This document shows, one piece after another, positions 7,796 through 16,738 of a DNA stretch of 64,000 bases. Numbering within the stretch: the first letter of the stretch is position 1; each line of letters opens with the position of its first letter. The position numbers and the translations under genes were made by a program. Source of the DNA: DTDR01 sp964505415 (lineage in GTDB: Bacteria > Hydrothermota > Tepidihabitantia > Tepidihabitantales > DTDR01); contig CAZDHW010000002.1 of NCBI GenBank assembly GCA_964505415.1, forward strand, positions 1 to 64,000. Direction: 5' to 3'. The notes beneath the pieces were generated by a model. That model was not told the DNA's origin. It saw only the letters and a list, made by a program, of their open reading frames with translations, and ran no database searches.

Positions 7796-8520
7796 TGGGA
7801 AAGTAATTTTTCGGCTTTTTCTTTCAATTGCTTATCGCCCTTTTGAATAATTTCTTGTAAATACTCTTCTGCCTTTTCTTTTTCATTATTTCGGTAGTAG
7901 ATATTTGCCAGAAAATATAAGGAAGACCATTTAAAGGGAGTTTCCGAAAAACTGTCTTTTACATATTCAAAATAAATCTTAGCCGCATTAAATTCATCAT
8001 TTTTGTAATACAAAAAGGCAATATCAAAAAAACCTTTGGCAATTAAAGAATCAATGGTAAAGAGGTGAGCTTTAATATCTGCGGAAAATTGATTGTCAGG
8101 AAAATTTGTTTGGAATTCTCCAAATCTTTCTTTTAATTCTTCTAAGCTGGTTAAATTCTTAGTTTTTCTTAAATTCTTTAAATCACAAAGTAAAATTTTG
8201 TATAAAGCCGTTTGGTAATCTTCCGCATAAGGAAAAGTTTGGGTATAGAATTCGTATTCTAATTTTGCTTGGAAAAAATCACCCTTTAGAAAATAACATT
8301 CGGCTAAAAGAAATTGGGATTTAACAATGTAATTTGTGTGGGGATATTCGTTAACGATTTTACTAAAGTATTTTATCGCTTGGTCATATTTTTTTTTATC
8401 CATTAATTCGTTAGCTTTTTGGAAAAGTTCTTCTACATTTTCTTCTCTTATCAATTTTTTAGAAGCGCAATTATGGAAAATAGAAAAAAGAAGAAGAATA
8501 AGCAAGATTTTTTTAAACAT
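7783..8520 (-). CDS. BamD/YfiO-like TPR lipoprotein
   Basis: The 245-residue protein starts with a short basic and hydrophobic signal ending at Cys18 (IFHNC), a weak but plausible lipobox. It then has tetratricopeptide-type helical repeats (about 28-245; motifs such as YDQAIKYFSKIVNEYP, AKLEYEFYTQTFP and EKAEEYLQEII). The arrangement and length match BamD, the lipoprotein of the outer-membrane beta-barrel assembly complex. Lipid attachment and BamD identity are inferred from this pattern; a generic TPR lipoprotein cannot be excluded. Confidence 0.8.
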   Translation of the reverse strand: MFKKILLILLLFSIFHNCASKKLIREENVEELFQKANELMDKKKYDQAIKYFSKIVNEYPHTNYIVKSQFLLAECYFLKGDFFQAKLEYEFYTQTFPYAEDYQTALYKILLCDLKNLRKTKNLTSLEELKERFGEFQTNFPDNQFSADIKAHLFTIDSLIAKGFFDIAFLYYKNDEFNAAKIYFEYVKDSFSETPFKWSSLYFLANIYYRNNEKEKAEEYLQEIIQKGDKQLKEKAEKLLSQWKK

Positions 8521-9331
8521 TAACTCTTTTAATAAATTCCTTTATCAGCATTGTCAATTTTGGTTCGGTTTCGTTAGCAATTTTTAAAATTTCGGCTAAA
8601 TTTACCGGTTTCAAATTATCTGGTAATCCCATATCAGTGATTACTGAAAAGCCAATAACTTTAATCCCAACTTGGCGAGCAACAATTACTTCCGGCACCG
8701 TCGACATGCCAACAGCATCGGCTCCTAAAATTCGGAAAGCTCGATACTCAGCAGCAGTTTCTAAATTCGGACCCATCACTGCGATGTAAACACCTTTTTT
8801 TATGGGAATTTTTAAATCCAAAGCAACTTCTTCGGCAATTTTGATAAGGTCTTTATCATAACAATTATACATATCAGGAAATCTTGGTCCAAAATCAGGG
8901 TCAATTAAACCGCGTAAGGGGTTATCACAGAGAAAATTTATATGGTCGCAGATAATCATAATATCGCCCGGTTTAAATAAAGGATTTAAACCACCACTCG
9001 CATTAGAAACCACCATAATTTCCACACCCAGTGCTTTCATTACCCTTACAGGTAAAGTAATCTCAAACATTGAATAACCTTCATAATAATGGAAGCGACC
9101 TTGAAAAGCACAAACCTTTTTCTTATGGATATAGCCAAAAATTAACTGACCTTCATGGGTGACCACAGTAGGCATTGGAAAATTGGGAATTTCTGCGTAA
9201 GGAATCATTTTCACCACTTCAATTTCCTTTGCCAGTTTTCCCAAGCCGGTGCCTAAAATGATGCCAATTTTGGGTTTAAAATCAATTTCTTTTTTAATAA
9301 AATCAACCGCTTCCTGAATTTTCTCCTTCAT
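8513..9331 (-). CDS. punA: purine nucleoside phosphorylase (trimeric type I)
   Basis: The enzyme phosphorolyses purine nucleosides to base and ribose-1-phosphate for salvage. The 272 residues have the family order: phosphate loop GTGLGK (27-32), THEGQ, QGRFHYYEGYSM, SNASGGLNP, the GPNLETAAEYRA block with purine-site Glu and VGMSTVPEVIVARQ, and an SVITDMG segment where type I enzymes keep the base-recognition Asn/Asp region. It starts inside the 3' end of the DivIVA-like gene (29-nt overlap). Confidence 0.95.
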   Translation of the reverse strand: MKEKIQEAVDFIKKEIDFKPKIGIILGTGLGKLAKEIEVVKMIPYAEIPNFPMPTVVTHEGQLIFGYIHKKKVCAFQGRFHYYEGYSMFEITLPVRVMKALGVEIMVVSNASGGLNPLFKPGDIMIICDHINFLCDNPLRGLIDPDFGPRFPDMYNCYDKDLIKIAEEVALDLKIPIKKGVYIAVMGPNLETAAEYRAFRILGADAVGMSTVPEVIVARQVGIKVIGFSVITDMGLPDNLKPVNLAEILKIANETEPKLTMLIKEFIKRVNV

Positions 9332-9779
9332 AATCCTTCTCCCATTCTTTTAAAAAATTATTTAAACCTTCAATTAATCCTTTTAAATGAGAGAGAAATA
9401 TTTTTTTCTTTAAAGTTAACTTGTTTAACTCATCATTTAGTTTGGCTATTTCTTTTTGGGCGTTCATCATTATTTCTTTGGCTTCCAATTTAGCTTTTTC
9501 TAAGATATTTTCTGCTTCTTTTTGAGCATTCGTTTTTAAATCTTCAACCTGCTTTTGGACGGTCATGAGGGTTTCTTTTAATAACTTTTCTTCTTTTTGG
9601 TAATTTTCTAATTTTTCCTCTAAAATGATAATTCGGTTAAGAAGTTCGTCTCTCTCCTTGATTTTTTCTTCTAATTCCTTAGCGATAAATTCTAAGAATT
9701 CCTTGACTTCTTTTTTGTCATATCCTCGAAAACGAATTAAAAAATCCTTTTTTCGGATATCTAAAGGAGTTATTCTCAT
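9303..9779 (-). CDS. DivIVA-domain coiled-coil protein
   Basis: The 158-residue cytoplasmic protein has the DivIVA N-terminal motif (I-T-P-L-D-I-R-x-K-x-F then RGYDKKEVKEFL, residues 3-29) followed by a long coiled coil to about residue 150. DivIVA proteins recognise curved membrane at poles or septa; in diderms the role is less defined. It is the first gene of the long minus-strand operon that continues to position 125. A promoter ends 6 nt before its ATG and there is no Shine-Dalgarno, so the mRNA is probably leaderless. Confidence 0.82.
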   Translation of the reverse strand: MRITPLDIRKKDFLIRFRGYDKKEVKEFLEFIAKELEEKIKERDELLNRIIILEEKLENYQKEEKLLKETLMTVQKQVEDLKTNAQKEAENILEKAKLEAKEIMMNAQKEIAKLNDELNKLTLKKKIFLSHLKGLIEGLNNFLKEWEKDYEGENSGSG

Positions 9780-9785
9780 ATAATA

Positions 9786-9814
9786 ATTTTAATTACCTCT
9801 AAAAGAGAAGTCAA
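9786..9814 (-). promoter_or_regulatory. promoter of the divIVA-to-IscS-like operon
   Basis: The minus strand reads TTGACT (9809-9814), a 17-bp spacer and TAAAAT (9786-9791), followed by only 6 nt before the ATG at 9779. The expected transcription start coincides with the start codon. Confidence 0.65.
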
Positions 9815-9826
9815 TTTTTAAAAATA

Positions 9827-9862
9827 AAAGGCGGAGAGGGAAAATCAATTCTCTCCGCCTTT
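9827..9862 (-). terminator. Rho-independent terminator after the secreted protein gene
   Basis: A perfect 12-bp inverted repeat (AAAGGCGGAGAG at 9827-9838, its complement at 9851-9862) with a 12-nt loop lies 9 nt after the stop of the 9872-11008 gene. On the minus strand it is followed by a T-rich tract. It separates that gene from the promoter of the divIVA operon. Confidence 0.85.
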
Positions 9863-9871
9863 CTTCTTTAT

Positions 9872-11008
9872 TTATCGTAGAATAATTGCTTTGGCAGTGA
9901 TTATCTCTTTGTTGGTTTTTATTTTAATAAAATAGACGCCGGTAACAACTGAATTGCCGTTTTTGTCTTTTCCATTCCAAATAAGAATTTTTCCTTTTAG
10001 GTTTTTCTTTTCTATTAATAATTTACCAGTCGCATCGTAAAGCGAAAACTCTTCGGCATCTTTTAAAATAAGCGGAACTCTTAAAAGATTGTTAATTTTG
10101 AAATTTTTGAAAGTGATTTTTTTATCTTCTTTTATCTTGGTGGAAATGTGAACCAACATCTTCCACGCCCAGAGAGAATTGTGACCAACAGTGTAGATAT
10201 ATCCATTCTCATCGGTTTCTTGATAAAACCCAATACCTTCGGGATAAGAGCTCGGGGCACCGGGATGGTTGAAAGTAGCATTAACCTGAAAAGTATTTGT
10301 ATTAGTATCCACAGCGATATAACGGGTGACAAAAGGACTTTCTTGATCATTGGCCCATAAACGATTAGGAATCATTCGGTCTAAAGTAAGGTCAAAGAAC
10401 CAATAACAAGTGACCGGTCCGGTATTAGTTAGATTTCTTAGTAAGGTTCCTTCTTTGGTCATGGTGTAGATCGTATTACCGTAAATTTGCGAATTAGCAA
10501 CCCAAAACTTAGAGCCATCCCAATCCATTCCTCGACACCTAAAACCGCTGGGAGCGTTAAAAGAGCGAACATAAGTACCGTTAGCCGAATAGACTTCAAT
10601 ATGTTCGGGCGAAGGATAAAATACCGAAACAAAAATAGAGTCATCAACTTTCACAGCACTCATGGCGTAAGAAGTAGTATTACCATTGAAAGAAGAGAGT
10701 AAAGCGCCGGTTAAACGATGTCTTTTTTGGACCTGGAAGGGTAAGTTATATTGATTTAAAACAATATAAATAGTATCATCATAAACTTTTAATCCGGTCC
10801 AAGCATCACTACTACCAATAGCTGGCAAAGGAAAAGAGTCGGCTTTTATCCAAAGAGAATCTAAGTTTTCTAAGTTATTATTGTTATTAGTTTGGAAAGT
10901 AGCGCCGAAAAGGTTAAAGTTTTCATTTTTGTCGGATAAAAAGATTTGATTTTCAGCTGCTAAAAGAAAAAAAGAGAATAAAAAAATAAAAAAATGTTTA
11001 ACTTTCAT
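9872..11008 (-). CDS. secreted beta-propeller-like protein with T9SS-type C-terminal domain
   Basis: The 378-residue protein has an N-terminal signal peptide (about 1-18). Its central region (about 45-300) has repeated beta-rich segments such as DWDGSKFWVANS and Y-I-Y-T-V-G, resembling a propeller. The C-terminal domain of about 70 residues (FSLYDATGKLL, GKDKNGNSVVTGVYFIKI, ending in Ile-Ile-Leu-Arg) is the FlgD-like/type A sorting domain seen on T9SS cargo. It is probably exported and surface-attached or released. It has an AGGAGG ribosome site, its own terminator and no operon partner. Function of the propeller part is unknown. Confidence 0.8.
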   Translation of the reverse strand: MKVKHFFIFLFSFFLLAAENQIFLSDKNENFNLFGATFQTNNNNNLENLDSLWIKADSFPLPAIGSSDAWTGLKVYDDTIYIVLNQYNLPFQVQKRHRLTGALLSSFNGNTTSYAMSAVKVDDSIFVSVFYPSPEHIEVYSANGTYVRSFNAPSGFRCRGMDWDGSKFWVANSQIYGNTIYTMTKEGTLLRNLTNTGPVTCYWFFDLTLDRMIPNRLWANDQESPFVTRYIAVDTNTNTFQVNATFNHPGAPSSYPEGIGFYQETDENGYIYTVGHNSLWAWKMLVHISTKIKEDKKITFKNFKINNLLRVPLILKDAEEFSLYDATGKLLIEKKNLKGKILIWNGKDKNGNSVVTGVYFIKIKTNKEIITAKAIILR

Positions 11009-11062
11009 TAAAATCCTCCTGATTAAGTTAACCTTAATTATAAATTAAAAATCATAAAAAAT

Positions 11063-11078
11063 CAAATGTTAACATTTG
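11063..11078. promoter_or_regulatory. 16-bp perfect palindrome in a divergent intergenic region
   Basis: CAAATGTTAACATTTG reads the same on both strands. It lies between the divergent genes at 11008 and 11114, directly before the -35 box (11080) of the plus-strand promoter. A matching half-site AACATTT recurs at 11091-11097, 20 bp (about two helical turns) away and inside the spacer of that promoter. This is the layout of an operator, but no regulator is identifiable. Confidence 0.5.
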
Positions 11079-11079
11079 G

Positions 11080-11107
11080 TTGAAAAAGGTAACATTTATT
11101 CTATAAT
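11080..11107 (+). promoter_or_regulatory. promoter of the envelope cluster (leaderless type)
   Basis: TTGAAA (11080-11085), a 16-bp spacer and TATAAT (11102-11107) are followed by 6 nt and the ATG at 11114. No Shine-Dalgarno can fit, so translation is probably leaderless. Confidence 0.7.
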
Positions 11108-11113
11108 TTATTA

Positions 11114-12034
11114 ATGAAAATTTTTCTTTTAATTAGAAAAATCTTTTCTTATTTAATAATTATCGCTGCCTTTTACTTCATCTTCCGAAATATTTTGGGA
11201 AGTTGGGGAGAGATTAGAAATACTTTTTTACAATTAAATATTTATTTAATCATCTTTTCTTATCTTTTGCTTTTTCCTTCACTTTTTTTATATGTTTATG
11301 CTTGGCAATTAATTATTAAGGAAATTGAGAAAGGGAAGAATCTTGATTTTTTTTCGGCCTGCGGAATAATCGCTGTTTCTAATTTAGGTAAATACGTTCC
11401 CGGAAAAGTTTGGTTTGCTCTCAGTCGACTTGACTTGGCAAGAAGATTTGGTTTGGAAGAGAAAAAGGTTTTTTTAAGTATTTTATTAGAAAGTTTCTAT
11501 CTCCTTTTGGGTGCTCTTTTTTATTTTATCTTTTTTTTAAAAAAATATTATATTTTTTTAATTCTTTTTCTTTTTGTTCTTCTTACCCCTAAAATTTTTA
11601 AAGGATTTTTTAATTTGCTTTTAAAAATATTGAGAAAAGAAAAAGTTGATTTTTCGTTTTCGCTAAAAAAATCTTTTTTGATTTTTCTTTTAGATATTTT
11701 TGTTTGGTTTTTTCAGGGAAGTGCTTTTTCGCTATTGGTAAAAGCCGTTTATTTTAAAATAAATTTTGTTCATTTTTTTTCTTTAATTGGGATTTATTCT
11801 TTATCTTGGATGCTGGGTTTTTTGGTTTTAATTGCTCCTGGGGGTTTAGGAGTGAGAGAAGGGAGCATGATGATTTTTTTGAAGAATATTTTGCCCGTTG
11901 GGTTAGCTTCCTTGATTGCAATAATCTCGCGGATTTGGCTTATTATTCACGAACTTTTAAATTTTTTAATTTTTGGTTTATTTTTTTTGACAAAAATAAA
12001 AGAAAAAGATATAATTGATTATGAAAAAAATTGA
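11114..12034 (+). CDS. UPF0104/AglD-type integral membrane protein (flippase-like)
   Basis: The 306-residue polytopic protein has about eight membrane helices. It has the hallmarks of the lysylphosphatidylglycerol-synthase transmembrane-region family: a conserved NLGKYVPGKVWF segment (about 95-106) and a late PGGLGVREG motif. Members are linked to lipid or isoprenoid-glycan translocation or synthesis; the substrate is unknown. It is the first gene of an envelope cluster, and the next gene, YfhO-like, starts within its 3' end. Confidence 0.82.
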   Translation: MKIFLLIRKIFSYLIIIAAFYFIFRNILGSWGEIRNTFLQLNIYLIIFSYLLLFPSLFLYVYAWQLIIKEIEKGKNLDFFSACGIIAVSNLGKYVPGKVWFALSRLDLARRFGLEEKKVFLSILLESFYLLLGALFYFIFFLKKYYIFLILFLFVLLTPKIFKGFFNLLLKILRKEKVDFSFSLKKSFLIFLLDIFVWFFQGSAFSLLVKAVYFKINFVHFFSLIGIYSLSWMLGFLVLIAPGGLGVREGSMMIFLKNILPVGLASLIAIISRIWLIIHELLNFLIFGLFFLTKIKEKDIIDYEKN

Positions 12035-14435
12035 GGAGAAAAAATACCAATTAAAAGAAAGGTTTGTTATTCTTATCTTTTTTTTAATTCCTTTCTTTTT
12101 ATATATTGATTTTGTCTTCGGTAAAAAAATGCTTTTTGGCACTGACTGGCTTCTTGGCGGTTTGCCTAATCGAGAATTTATTGCTAATTATTTAAAACAA
12201 TATAAAGAAATTGCCCAATGGCTTCCTTATATCTATTCTGGTTTGCCAACCGTTGCGGGTTTTTTTGCCGATTTGTTTTATCCAACAACTCTTTTTAGAA
12301 TTTTTATTCCCACCTATGTGGTGTGGACCTGGACTTTTGTTATTCATCTTTTCCTCGCGGGATTGGGTACTTATCTTTTTTTAAAAGAACTGGGTGTTAG
12401 GCAGTTTTTTGCTATGGTTGGTGGTATTGGTTATTCCTTAGCTTTACCTTTGGTTTCTTTAGCTTATGCCGGTCACGACGGCCGTTTAATCTGTTCTTCT
12501 CTTCTGCCTTTAGTATTATTTTTTTTCTATAAGGGATTAAAAGATAAAAAATTGTATTATTTTATTTTTTCAGGTACTTTCGTGTCTTTACAACTTTTTT
12601 CTGGACATATCCAAAAGGTTTATTACACAGCCTTAATAATGTTTTTTCTTTTCCTTTTTTATTTTTTGAGAGAAAAGAAAATAAAAATTTTAATTTATGT
12701 TTTAATAATGACAATTTTCATCTTATTTTTTGTGGCTATTCAGTATTTGCCGATTTATAAAAATCTCCCTTACGGTGCCCGCGGTGGTGAAAGGGGATAT
12801 GAGTTTGCTACTTCTTGGTCATTGCCGCCGGAAGAAATTTTTGATTTATTAACACCGAATTTTTCTGGTGGGTTGGACTTTTATTGGGGACGAAATCCCT
12901 TTAAACTTCATAGTGAATATTTTGGTGTACTCTTTATTTTGCTTTTCTTTTTAACATTATATTTTTATTTTAAAAAACCTATTGTTAAGCTTTTCTTTAT
13001 TTATGTTGTCTTTTCTCTTTTGATGGCTTTTGGTGGCCACACACCTTTTTATTATCTTCCTTATTATCTTCTACCCGGTGTGAGTAAATTCCGTGGCCCA
13101 GCAATGATATTTTTTACTACGGCTTTCAGTATTATTGTTGTTGGTATTTATGGTTTATCCTTACTTTCTTTAGAAAATTTTAAAGAAAAGGATTTAAAAA
13201 GATTAAGAAAATTTTTGATAACTTCTTCTTTAATTATGGGTTTTTTGACTCTTTTTTCCTTACTTTTTAAAGAAACTGTAATGAACTTACTTATTTCTAT
13301 TAGTAAGATTTCTCAAGAAAAAATAACAAATTTAGAAAATAATTACCCAAGAATCCAAAATGGTTTTCTTTGGGCTACTTTTCTTTGGGTTATTTTTGCG
13401 TTTTTAATTTATAGTTTTATAAAGAAAAAAATAAAATTGCCAATTTTTGTTTTTATTATTTCTGTGATTTTAATCTTAGATCTAGTGAAAAATGGTCGGC
13501 GCTATATAAAAAGTGTCGATATTCCGGAAATTTTTTATGCTCCCGATGAAGTTGTTAGTTTCTTACAGAAAGATACATCTTTATATCGGGTTTATCCTTT
13601 GTTTTATAAAAGGGCTGATGACGGTCTTTTAATGTATCATAATATTCAAAGTGTAGGTGGTCATCATCCTAATCCTTTACAAAGCTATCAGGAATTTGTT
13701 GGACTTCCTTCCACAGTGATTTTTTCTAACCCTCCGCACCTTTATTATCCTAATTTTTTAAATTTATTGTCAGTTAAGTACTTAATTGTTCCTCACTTAC
13801 CCGAAGATTTATCGCCTTATGATGAGGAAACTAAAAAATTAATTAGTAATTTGAAAAACTTTCTTAATTCGGCGTTTTTGAAAAAAGTTTTTAGTGGTCG
13901 GGAGTACGCGATTTATGAAAATTTAACATTCTTGGAGCGAGCCTATTTTGCTCCTTATTTTTCCATTGTTAAAGATAAAGAAACGATGTTTGCTATTTTG
14001 AAAAGAGAAGATTTTGATCCTAAAAAAATAATTTTATTTTATGAAAAACCATTGGTACCCGAAACCTTATATAGGGAATTGTTTAGTATTTCAGAAATTA
14101 CGTCTACGGAAGATTTAGCTAAAATAAAAATATTGACTTATAAGGCCAATAAAATAGAATTGGAGATTGAGAATGAAAGAAATGGTTTTTTAGTTCTTTT
14201 GGAAAATTACTATCCCGACTGGCAAGTAAAAGTGGATGGTAAAAAAGAGCATGTTTATCGTGTTTTTCATACCTTAAGGGCAATTTATTTAGAAAAAGGG
14301 AAACATTTAGTTACTTTTTATTATTATTCCCAGGCTTATCATTTAGGAAAAATCCTTTTTCTAATTGCCTTTGGTTTTTTAATTTTTAATATCGCTTATT
14401 TTATTAATGAACGAAAAAGAAGTTATCACGCTTAA
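12021..14435 (+). CDS. YfhO-family large membrane protein
   Basis: The protein has about 804 residues, with 12 or so membrane helices over residues 15-480 and an extracytoplasmic C-terminal domain ending in one further helix. It has the YfhO hallmarks: an acidic/aromatic first loop (FGTDWL, SGLPTVAGF), YAGHDGRLICS, and the late LLENYYPDWQVKVDGK segment. YfhO proteins are GT-C-like membrane proteins implicated in glycosylation of envelope polymers. I chose the ATG at 12021; a TTG two codons earlier is also in frame. Overlap with both neighbours indicates an operon with the flippase-like protein. Confidence 0.85.
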   Translation: MKKIEEKKYQLKERFVILIFFLIPFFLYIDFVFGKKMLFGTDWLLGGLPNREFIANYLKQYKEIAQWLPYIYSGLPTVAGFFADLFYPTTLFRIFIPTYVVWTWTFVIHLFLAGLGTYLFLKELGVRQFFAMVGGIGYSLALPLVSLAYAGHDGRLICSSLLPLVLFFFYKGLKDKKLYYFIFSGTFVSLQLFSGHIQKVYYTALIMFFLFLFYFLREKKIKILIYVLIMTIFILFFVAIQYLPIYKNLPYGARGGERGYEFATSWSLPPEEIFDLLTPNFSGGLDFYWGRNPFKLHSEYFGVLFILLFFLTLYFYFKKPIVKLFFIYVVFSLLMAFGGHTPFYYLPYYLLPGVSKFRGPAMIFFTTAFSIIVVGIYGLSLLSLENFKEKDLKRLRKFLITSSLIMGFLTLFSLLFKETVMNLLISISKISQEKITNLENNYPRIQNGFLWATFLWVIFAFLIYSFIKKKIKLPIFVFIISVILILDLVKNGRRYIKSVDIPEIFYAPDEVVSFLQKDTSLYRVYPLFYKRADDGLLMYHNIQSVGGHHPNPLQSYQEFVGLPSTVIFSNPPHLYYPNFLNLLSVKYLIVPHLPEDLSPYDEETKKLISNLKNFLNSAFLKKVFSGREYAIYENLTFLERAYFAPYFSIVKDKETMFAILKREDFDPKKIILFYEKPLVPETLYRELFSISEITSTEDLAKIKILTYKANKIELEIENERNGFLVLLENYYPDWQVKVDGKKEHVYRVFHTLRAIYLEKGKHLVTFYYYSQAYHLGKILFLIAFGFLIFNIAYFINERKRSYHA

Positions 14436-15939
14436 AAAGACTTTAGAAAAGGAAATAAAAAGGAATATTCAAATTATTCAAACTCATACTTCATGGGTTT
14501 TTTTAACTGGTGAATATGCCTACAAAATAAAGAAACCCGTAAATTTTGGTTTTTTAAATTATTCTACACTTCCTTTACGATATAAATATTGTCAATTAGA
14601 ATTAAAACTTAATCGTCGGTTTTCTCGGGAAATCTATTTAGAAATCTTGCCGATAAGAAAATATAAAAATAAAATTGGTTTTTTAGAAAAAGGTGAAATA
14701 ATTGATTACGCTATAAAAATGAAAGAATTACCTCAGGAAAGGATAATGACTAATCTTTTATTAAAAAACGAAATTGATTATCTAACTATAAAAAATCTTG
14801 CTAATGTTGTGGGTAATTTTCATAATTCTTTAAGAAATGATAAGGAAGATTTAATTTATGGTTCTTTGGAAATTATTCGGTATAATTGGGATGAAAATTT
14901 TTATCAAACAAAAGATTTTATCAATAAAACTATAAAGAAAAAACAATATAACTCAATTAAAGAAGCGGTGGAAAAATTTATTTTTGAAAAGGAAGATTTA
15001 TTTTTAAAAAGAATAAAAGAGGGCAAAATTAAATATTGTCACGGTGATTTACATTCTCAAAACATTTTTGTTTGTGATAAGATTTATCTTTTTGATGGCA
15101 TTGAATTTAATAAAAGGTTTGCTATTAGTGATACTTTTTCTGAGATTGCTTTTATGATTATGGATTTAGAATTTTACGAAAGAAAAGATTTGGCTGATTA
15201 CTTTTTAGATAATTATTTAAGAATTACTAATGATTTTTCAGGTTTGGCTTTATTAACATTTTATAAAACCTACCGAGCTTATGTGCGGGGAAAAGTAACT
15301 AGTTTTCTGTTGTTACAAGAAGTTAAGGAAAAAGAAAAAATATTAAAAAAAGCTAAAAGATATTTTGAATTGGCCGGCACTTACGCTAATAATCTTTTTG
15401 GAGAAAAAAAATTTTTTATCTTTTTTGGTTTGATCGGTAGCGGTAAAAGTTTTATTGCCGAAAAATTGGCGGTTAAAAAAGAAGCCATTGTTTTAAAAAC
15501 GGATGTGGTTAGAAAGGAGTTGGCTAATATTTCTCCGGAAGAAGAAAGAAAAGTAGCTTATAAAAAAAATATCTATTCTTATTTTTTTTCTCAAAGAACC
15601 TATAAATATCTAATAAAAAGAGGTAAAAAATATTATGAAAATGGTTATTCGGTTTTTCTCGATGGCACTTTTAATAAAAAAGAATGGCGCGATATGGTTA
15701 AAAAGATTTTGAATAAAAAAATTTCACCAGTTTGGATATATCTTTATGCGCAAGAAAAGGTTATAAAAGAGAGATTAAAAAAGGCAAGGAAAATAAGCAA
15801 CGGCCGTTGGGAAATTTTTTGTCAGATGAGAAAAGATTTTCAGCCGGTGAGGGGTTTTAAAAATTTGATAAAAATTGATAATTCTAAAAATTATAAAGAG
15901 GTAATTAAGGAAATTGAGAAGAAATTATTTTATTTCTGA
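14407..15939 (+). CDS. phosphotransferase-like kinase fused to P-loop NTPase
   Basis: The 510-residue protein has two parts. The N-terminal two-thirds (about 1-325) is aminoglycoside-phosphotransferase-like, with the catalytic CHGDLHSQNIF loop and a downstream Asp in LFDGIEF. The C-terminal third (about 335-510) is a small P-loop kinase with Walker A GLIGSGKS. This COG2187-COG0645 fusion is widespread and its substrate is not established. The ATG lies 29 nt inside the YfhO-like gene. Proximity to lpxH and the membrane proteins may hint at sugar or nucleotide phosphorylation for envelope building (inference). Confidence 0.82.
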   Translation: MNEKEVITLKKTLEKEIKRNIQIIQTHTSWVFLTGEYAYKIKKPVNFGFLNYSTLPLRYKYCQLELKLNRRFSREIYLEILPIRKYKNKIGFLEKGEIIDYAIKMKELPQERIMTNLLLKNEIDYLTIKNLANVVGNFHNSLRNDKEDLIYGSLEIIRYNWDENFYQTKDFINKTIKKKQYNSIKEAVEKFIFEKEDLFLKRIKEGKIKYCHGDLHSQNIFVCDKIYLFDGIEFNKRFAISDTFSEIAFMIMDLEFYERKDLADYFLDNYLRITNDFSGLALLTFYKTYRAYVRGKVTSFLLLQEVKEKEKILKKAKRYFELAGTYANNLFGEKKFFIFFGLIGSGKSFIAEKLAVKKEAIVLKTDVVRKELANISPEEERKVAYKKNIYSYFFSQRTYKYLIKRGKKYYENGYSVFLDGTFNKKEWRDMVKKILNKKISPVWIYLYAQEKVIKERLKKARKISNGRWEIFCQMRKDFQPVRGFKNLIKIDNSKNYKEVIKEIEKKLFYF

Positions 15940-16612
15940 TATCCATTTAGGAATAAATAGTAAAGAGAGAGAAGCAAAATTTTTAAAATTTCTTTCTTTA
16001 TTATTACCAAAAGATAATCTTTTTATTCTTGGTGATCTGTTTGAATATTGGTTAGAATACCGTTTAGTTATTCCCAAAAATGGTTTAAAAATTTTGATGA
16101 AATTAAAAGAACTAAAAGATAAAGGGATAGAAATCTATTTTCTTTTTGGTAACCATGATTACGGTTTAAAAAATTTTTTAAGTAAGGAATTTGATTTTAT
16201 TCTCGGTGAGCAATATTTAGATTTAAATATTGAAGGTAAAAGAGTTTATATTGCCCACGGCGATTTCATTGATAATTCTTTTTTAACTAAGGTTAGTCAA
16301 TTAATGACTAAGTTTAAAATAAATCAGTTTTTATATTCTCTTATCCATCCAGACATTGGGTTGAGTTTTGCCCATTTTTTTATAAATTCTACCCGAATGT
16401 GCGGGCGTGATTTAACCTTAAAAGAAGCATTTTATAAATTTGCTGAAAATAAAATAATGAAAGAAAACTACGATGTGGTTATCCTAGGTCATATTCATAT
16501 GCCAACATTAGTTAAAATTGGTAAAGGATATTATCTAAATACCGGTGACTGGTTAATAAATTATACTTATGGTTTTATTGAAGGAGATAATATAGAATTA
16601 AAAAAGTTTTGA
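15914..16612 (+). CDS. lpxH: LpxH-type UDP-2,3-diacylglucosamine pyrophosphatase
   Basis: The 232-residue calcineurin-like phosphoesterase has the LpxH motif set: SDIHLG, GDLFEYW, FGNHDYG, AHGD and GHIHMP, plus a helical insertion between the metal motifs that in LpxH binds the lipid. The reaction gives lipid X in lipid A synthesis at the inner membrane. The start is TTG at 15914 with an AAGGA ribosome site, overlapping the previous gene by 26 nt. Presence implies lipopolysaccharide or a related lipid A-type lipid. The family assignment is firm; substrate is inferred. Confidence 0.85.
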   Translation: MRRNYFISDIHLGINSKEREAKFLKFLSLLLPKDNLFILGDLFEYWLEYRLVIPKNGLKILMKLKELKDKGIEIYFLFGNHDYGLKNFLSKEFDFILGEQYLDLNIEGKRVYIAHGDFIDNSFLTKVSQLMTKFKINQFLYSLIHPDIGLSFAHFFINSTRMCGRDLTLKEAFYKFAENKIMKENYDVVILGHIHMPTLVKIGKGYYLNTGDWLINYTYGFIEGDNIELKKF

Positions 16613-16616
16613 ACCT

Positions 16617-16644
16617 TTGGTATATTTTTTGTATCTAATATAAT
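16617..16644 (+). promoter_or_regulatory. promoter of the putative small RNA upstream of accD
   Basis: TTGGTA (16617-16622), a 16-bp spacer and a perfect TATAAT (16639-16644) lie immediately after the lpxH stop. The expected start is around 16650, at or just inside the following inverted repeat. Confidence 0.55.
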
Positions 16645-16645
16645 A

Positions 16646-16738
16646 GGCAGGTGCTTAGGTGACCTTACATATCCTCTTAAAACAAAAGAGAGGAGGGTAA
16701 GATATGCCTAAGAGGCACCAAGCACCTGCCGAATTTTT
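16646..16738 (+). ncRNA. putative structured small RNA with built-in terminator
   Basis: An 11-bp perfect stem (16646-16656 with 16720-16730) closes about 63 nt that can form two inner hairpins: CTTAC with GTAAG plus CCTCTT with AAGAG, and the short TGCCT/AGGCA hairpin at 16705-16717. The closing stem is followed by GAA and a run of eight T, as in an intrinsic terminator. A good promoter ends at 16644. The 311-nt gap 16613-16923 holds nothing else I can identify except the accD promoter. The inner region contains AGGAGG followed 8 nt later by ATG and a 16-codon frame (16704-16754), so a peptide or translational switch is possible. I cannot match it to a known RNA family; it lacks the SRP RNA core. 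Confidence 0.5.

Noticed and set aside
12015..12020. TTG start for the YfhO-like gene
   Set aside because: The ATG two codons later is a stronger start; the TTG gains only two residues.
16646..16738. Hairpin element as 4.5S/SRP RNA
   Set aside because: It is a rod-like RNA of suitable size, but neither strand shows the conserved GGAA-type tetraloop with its flanking AGCAG core, so I left it unassigned.
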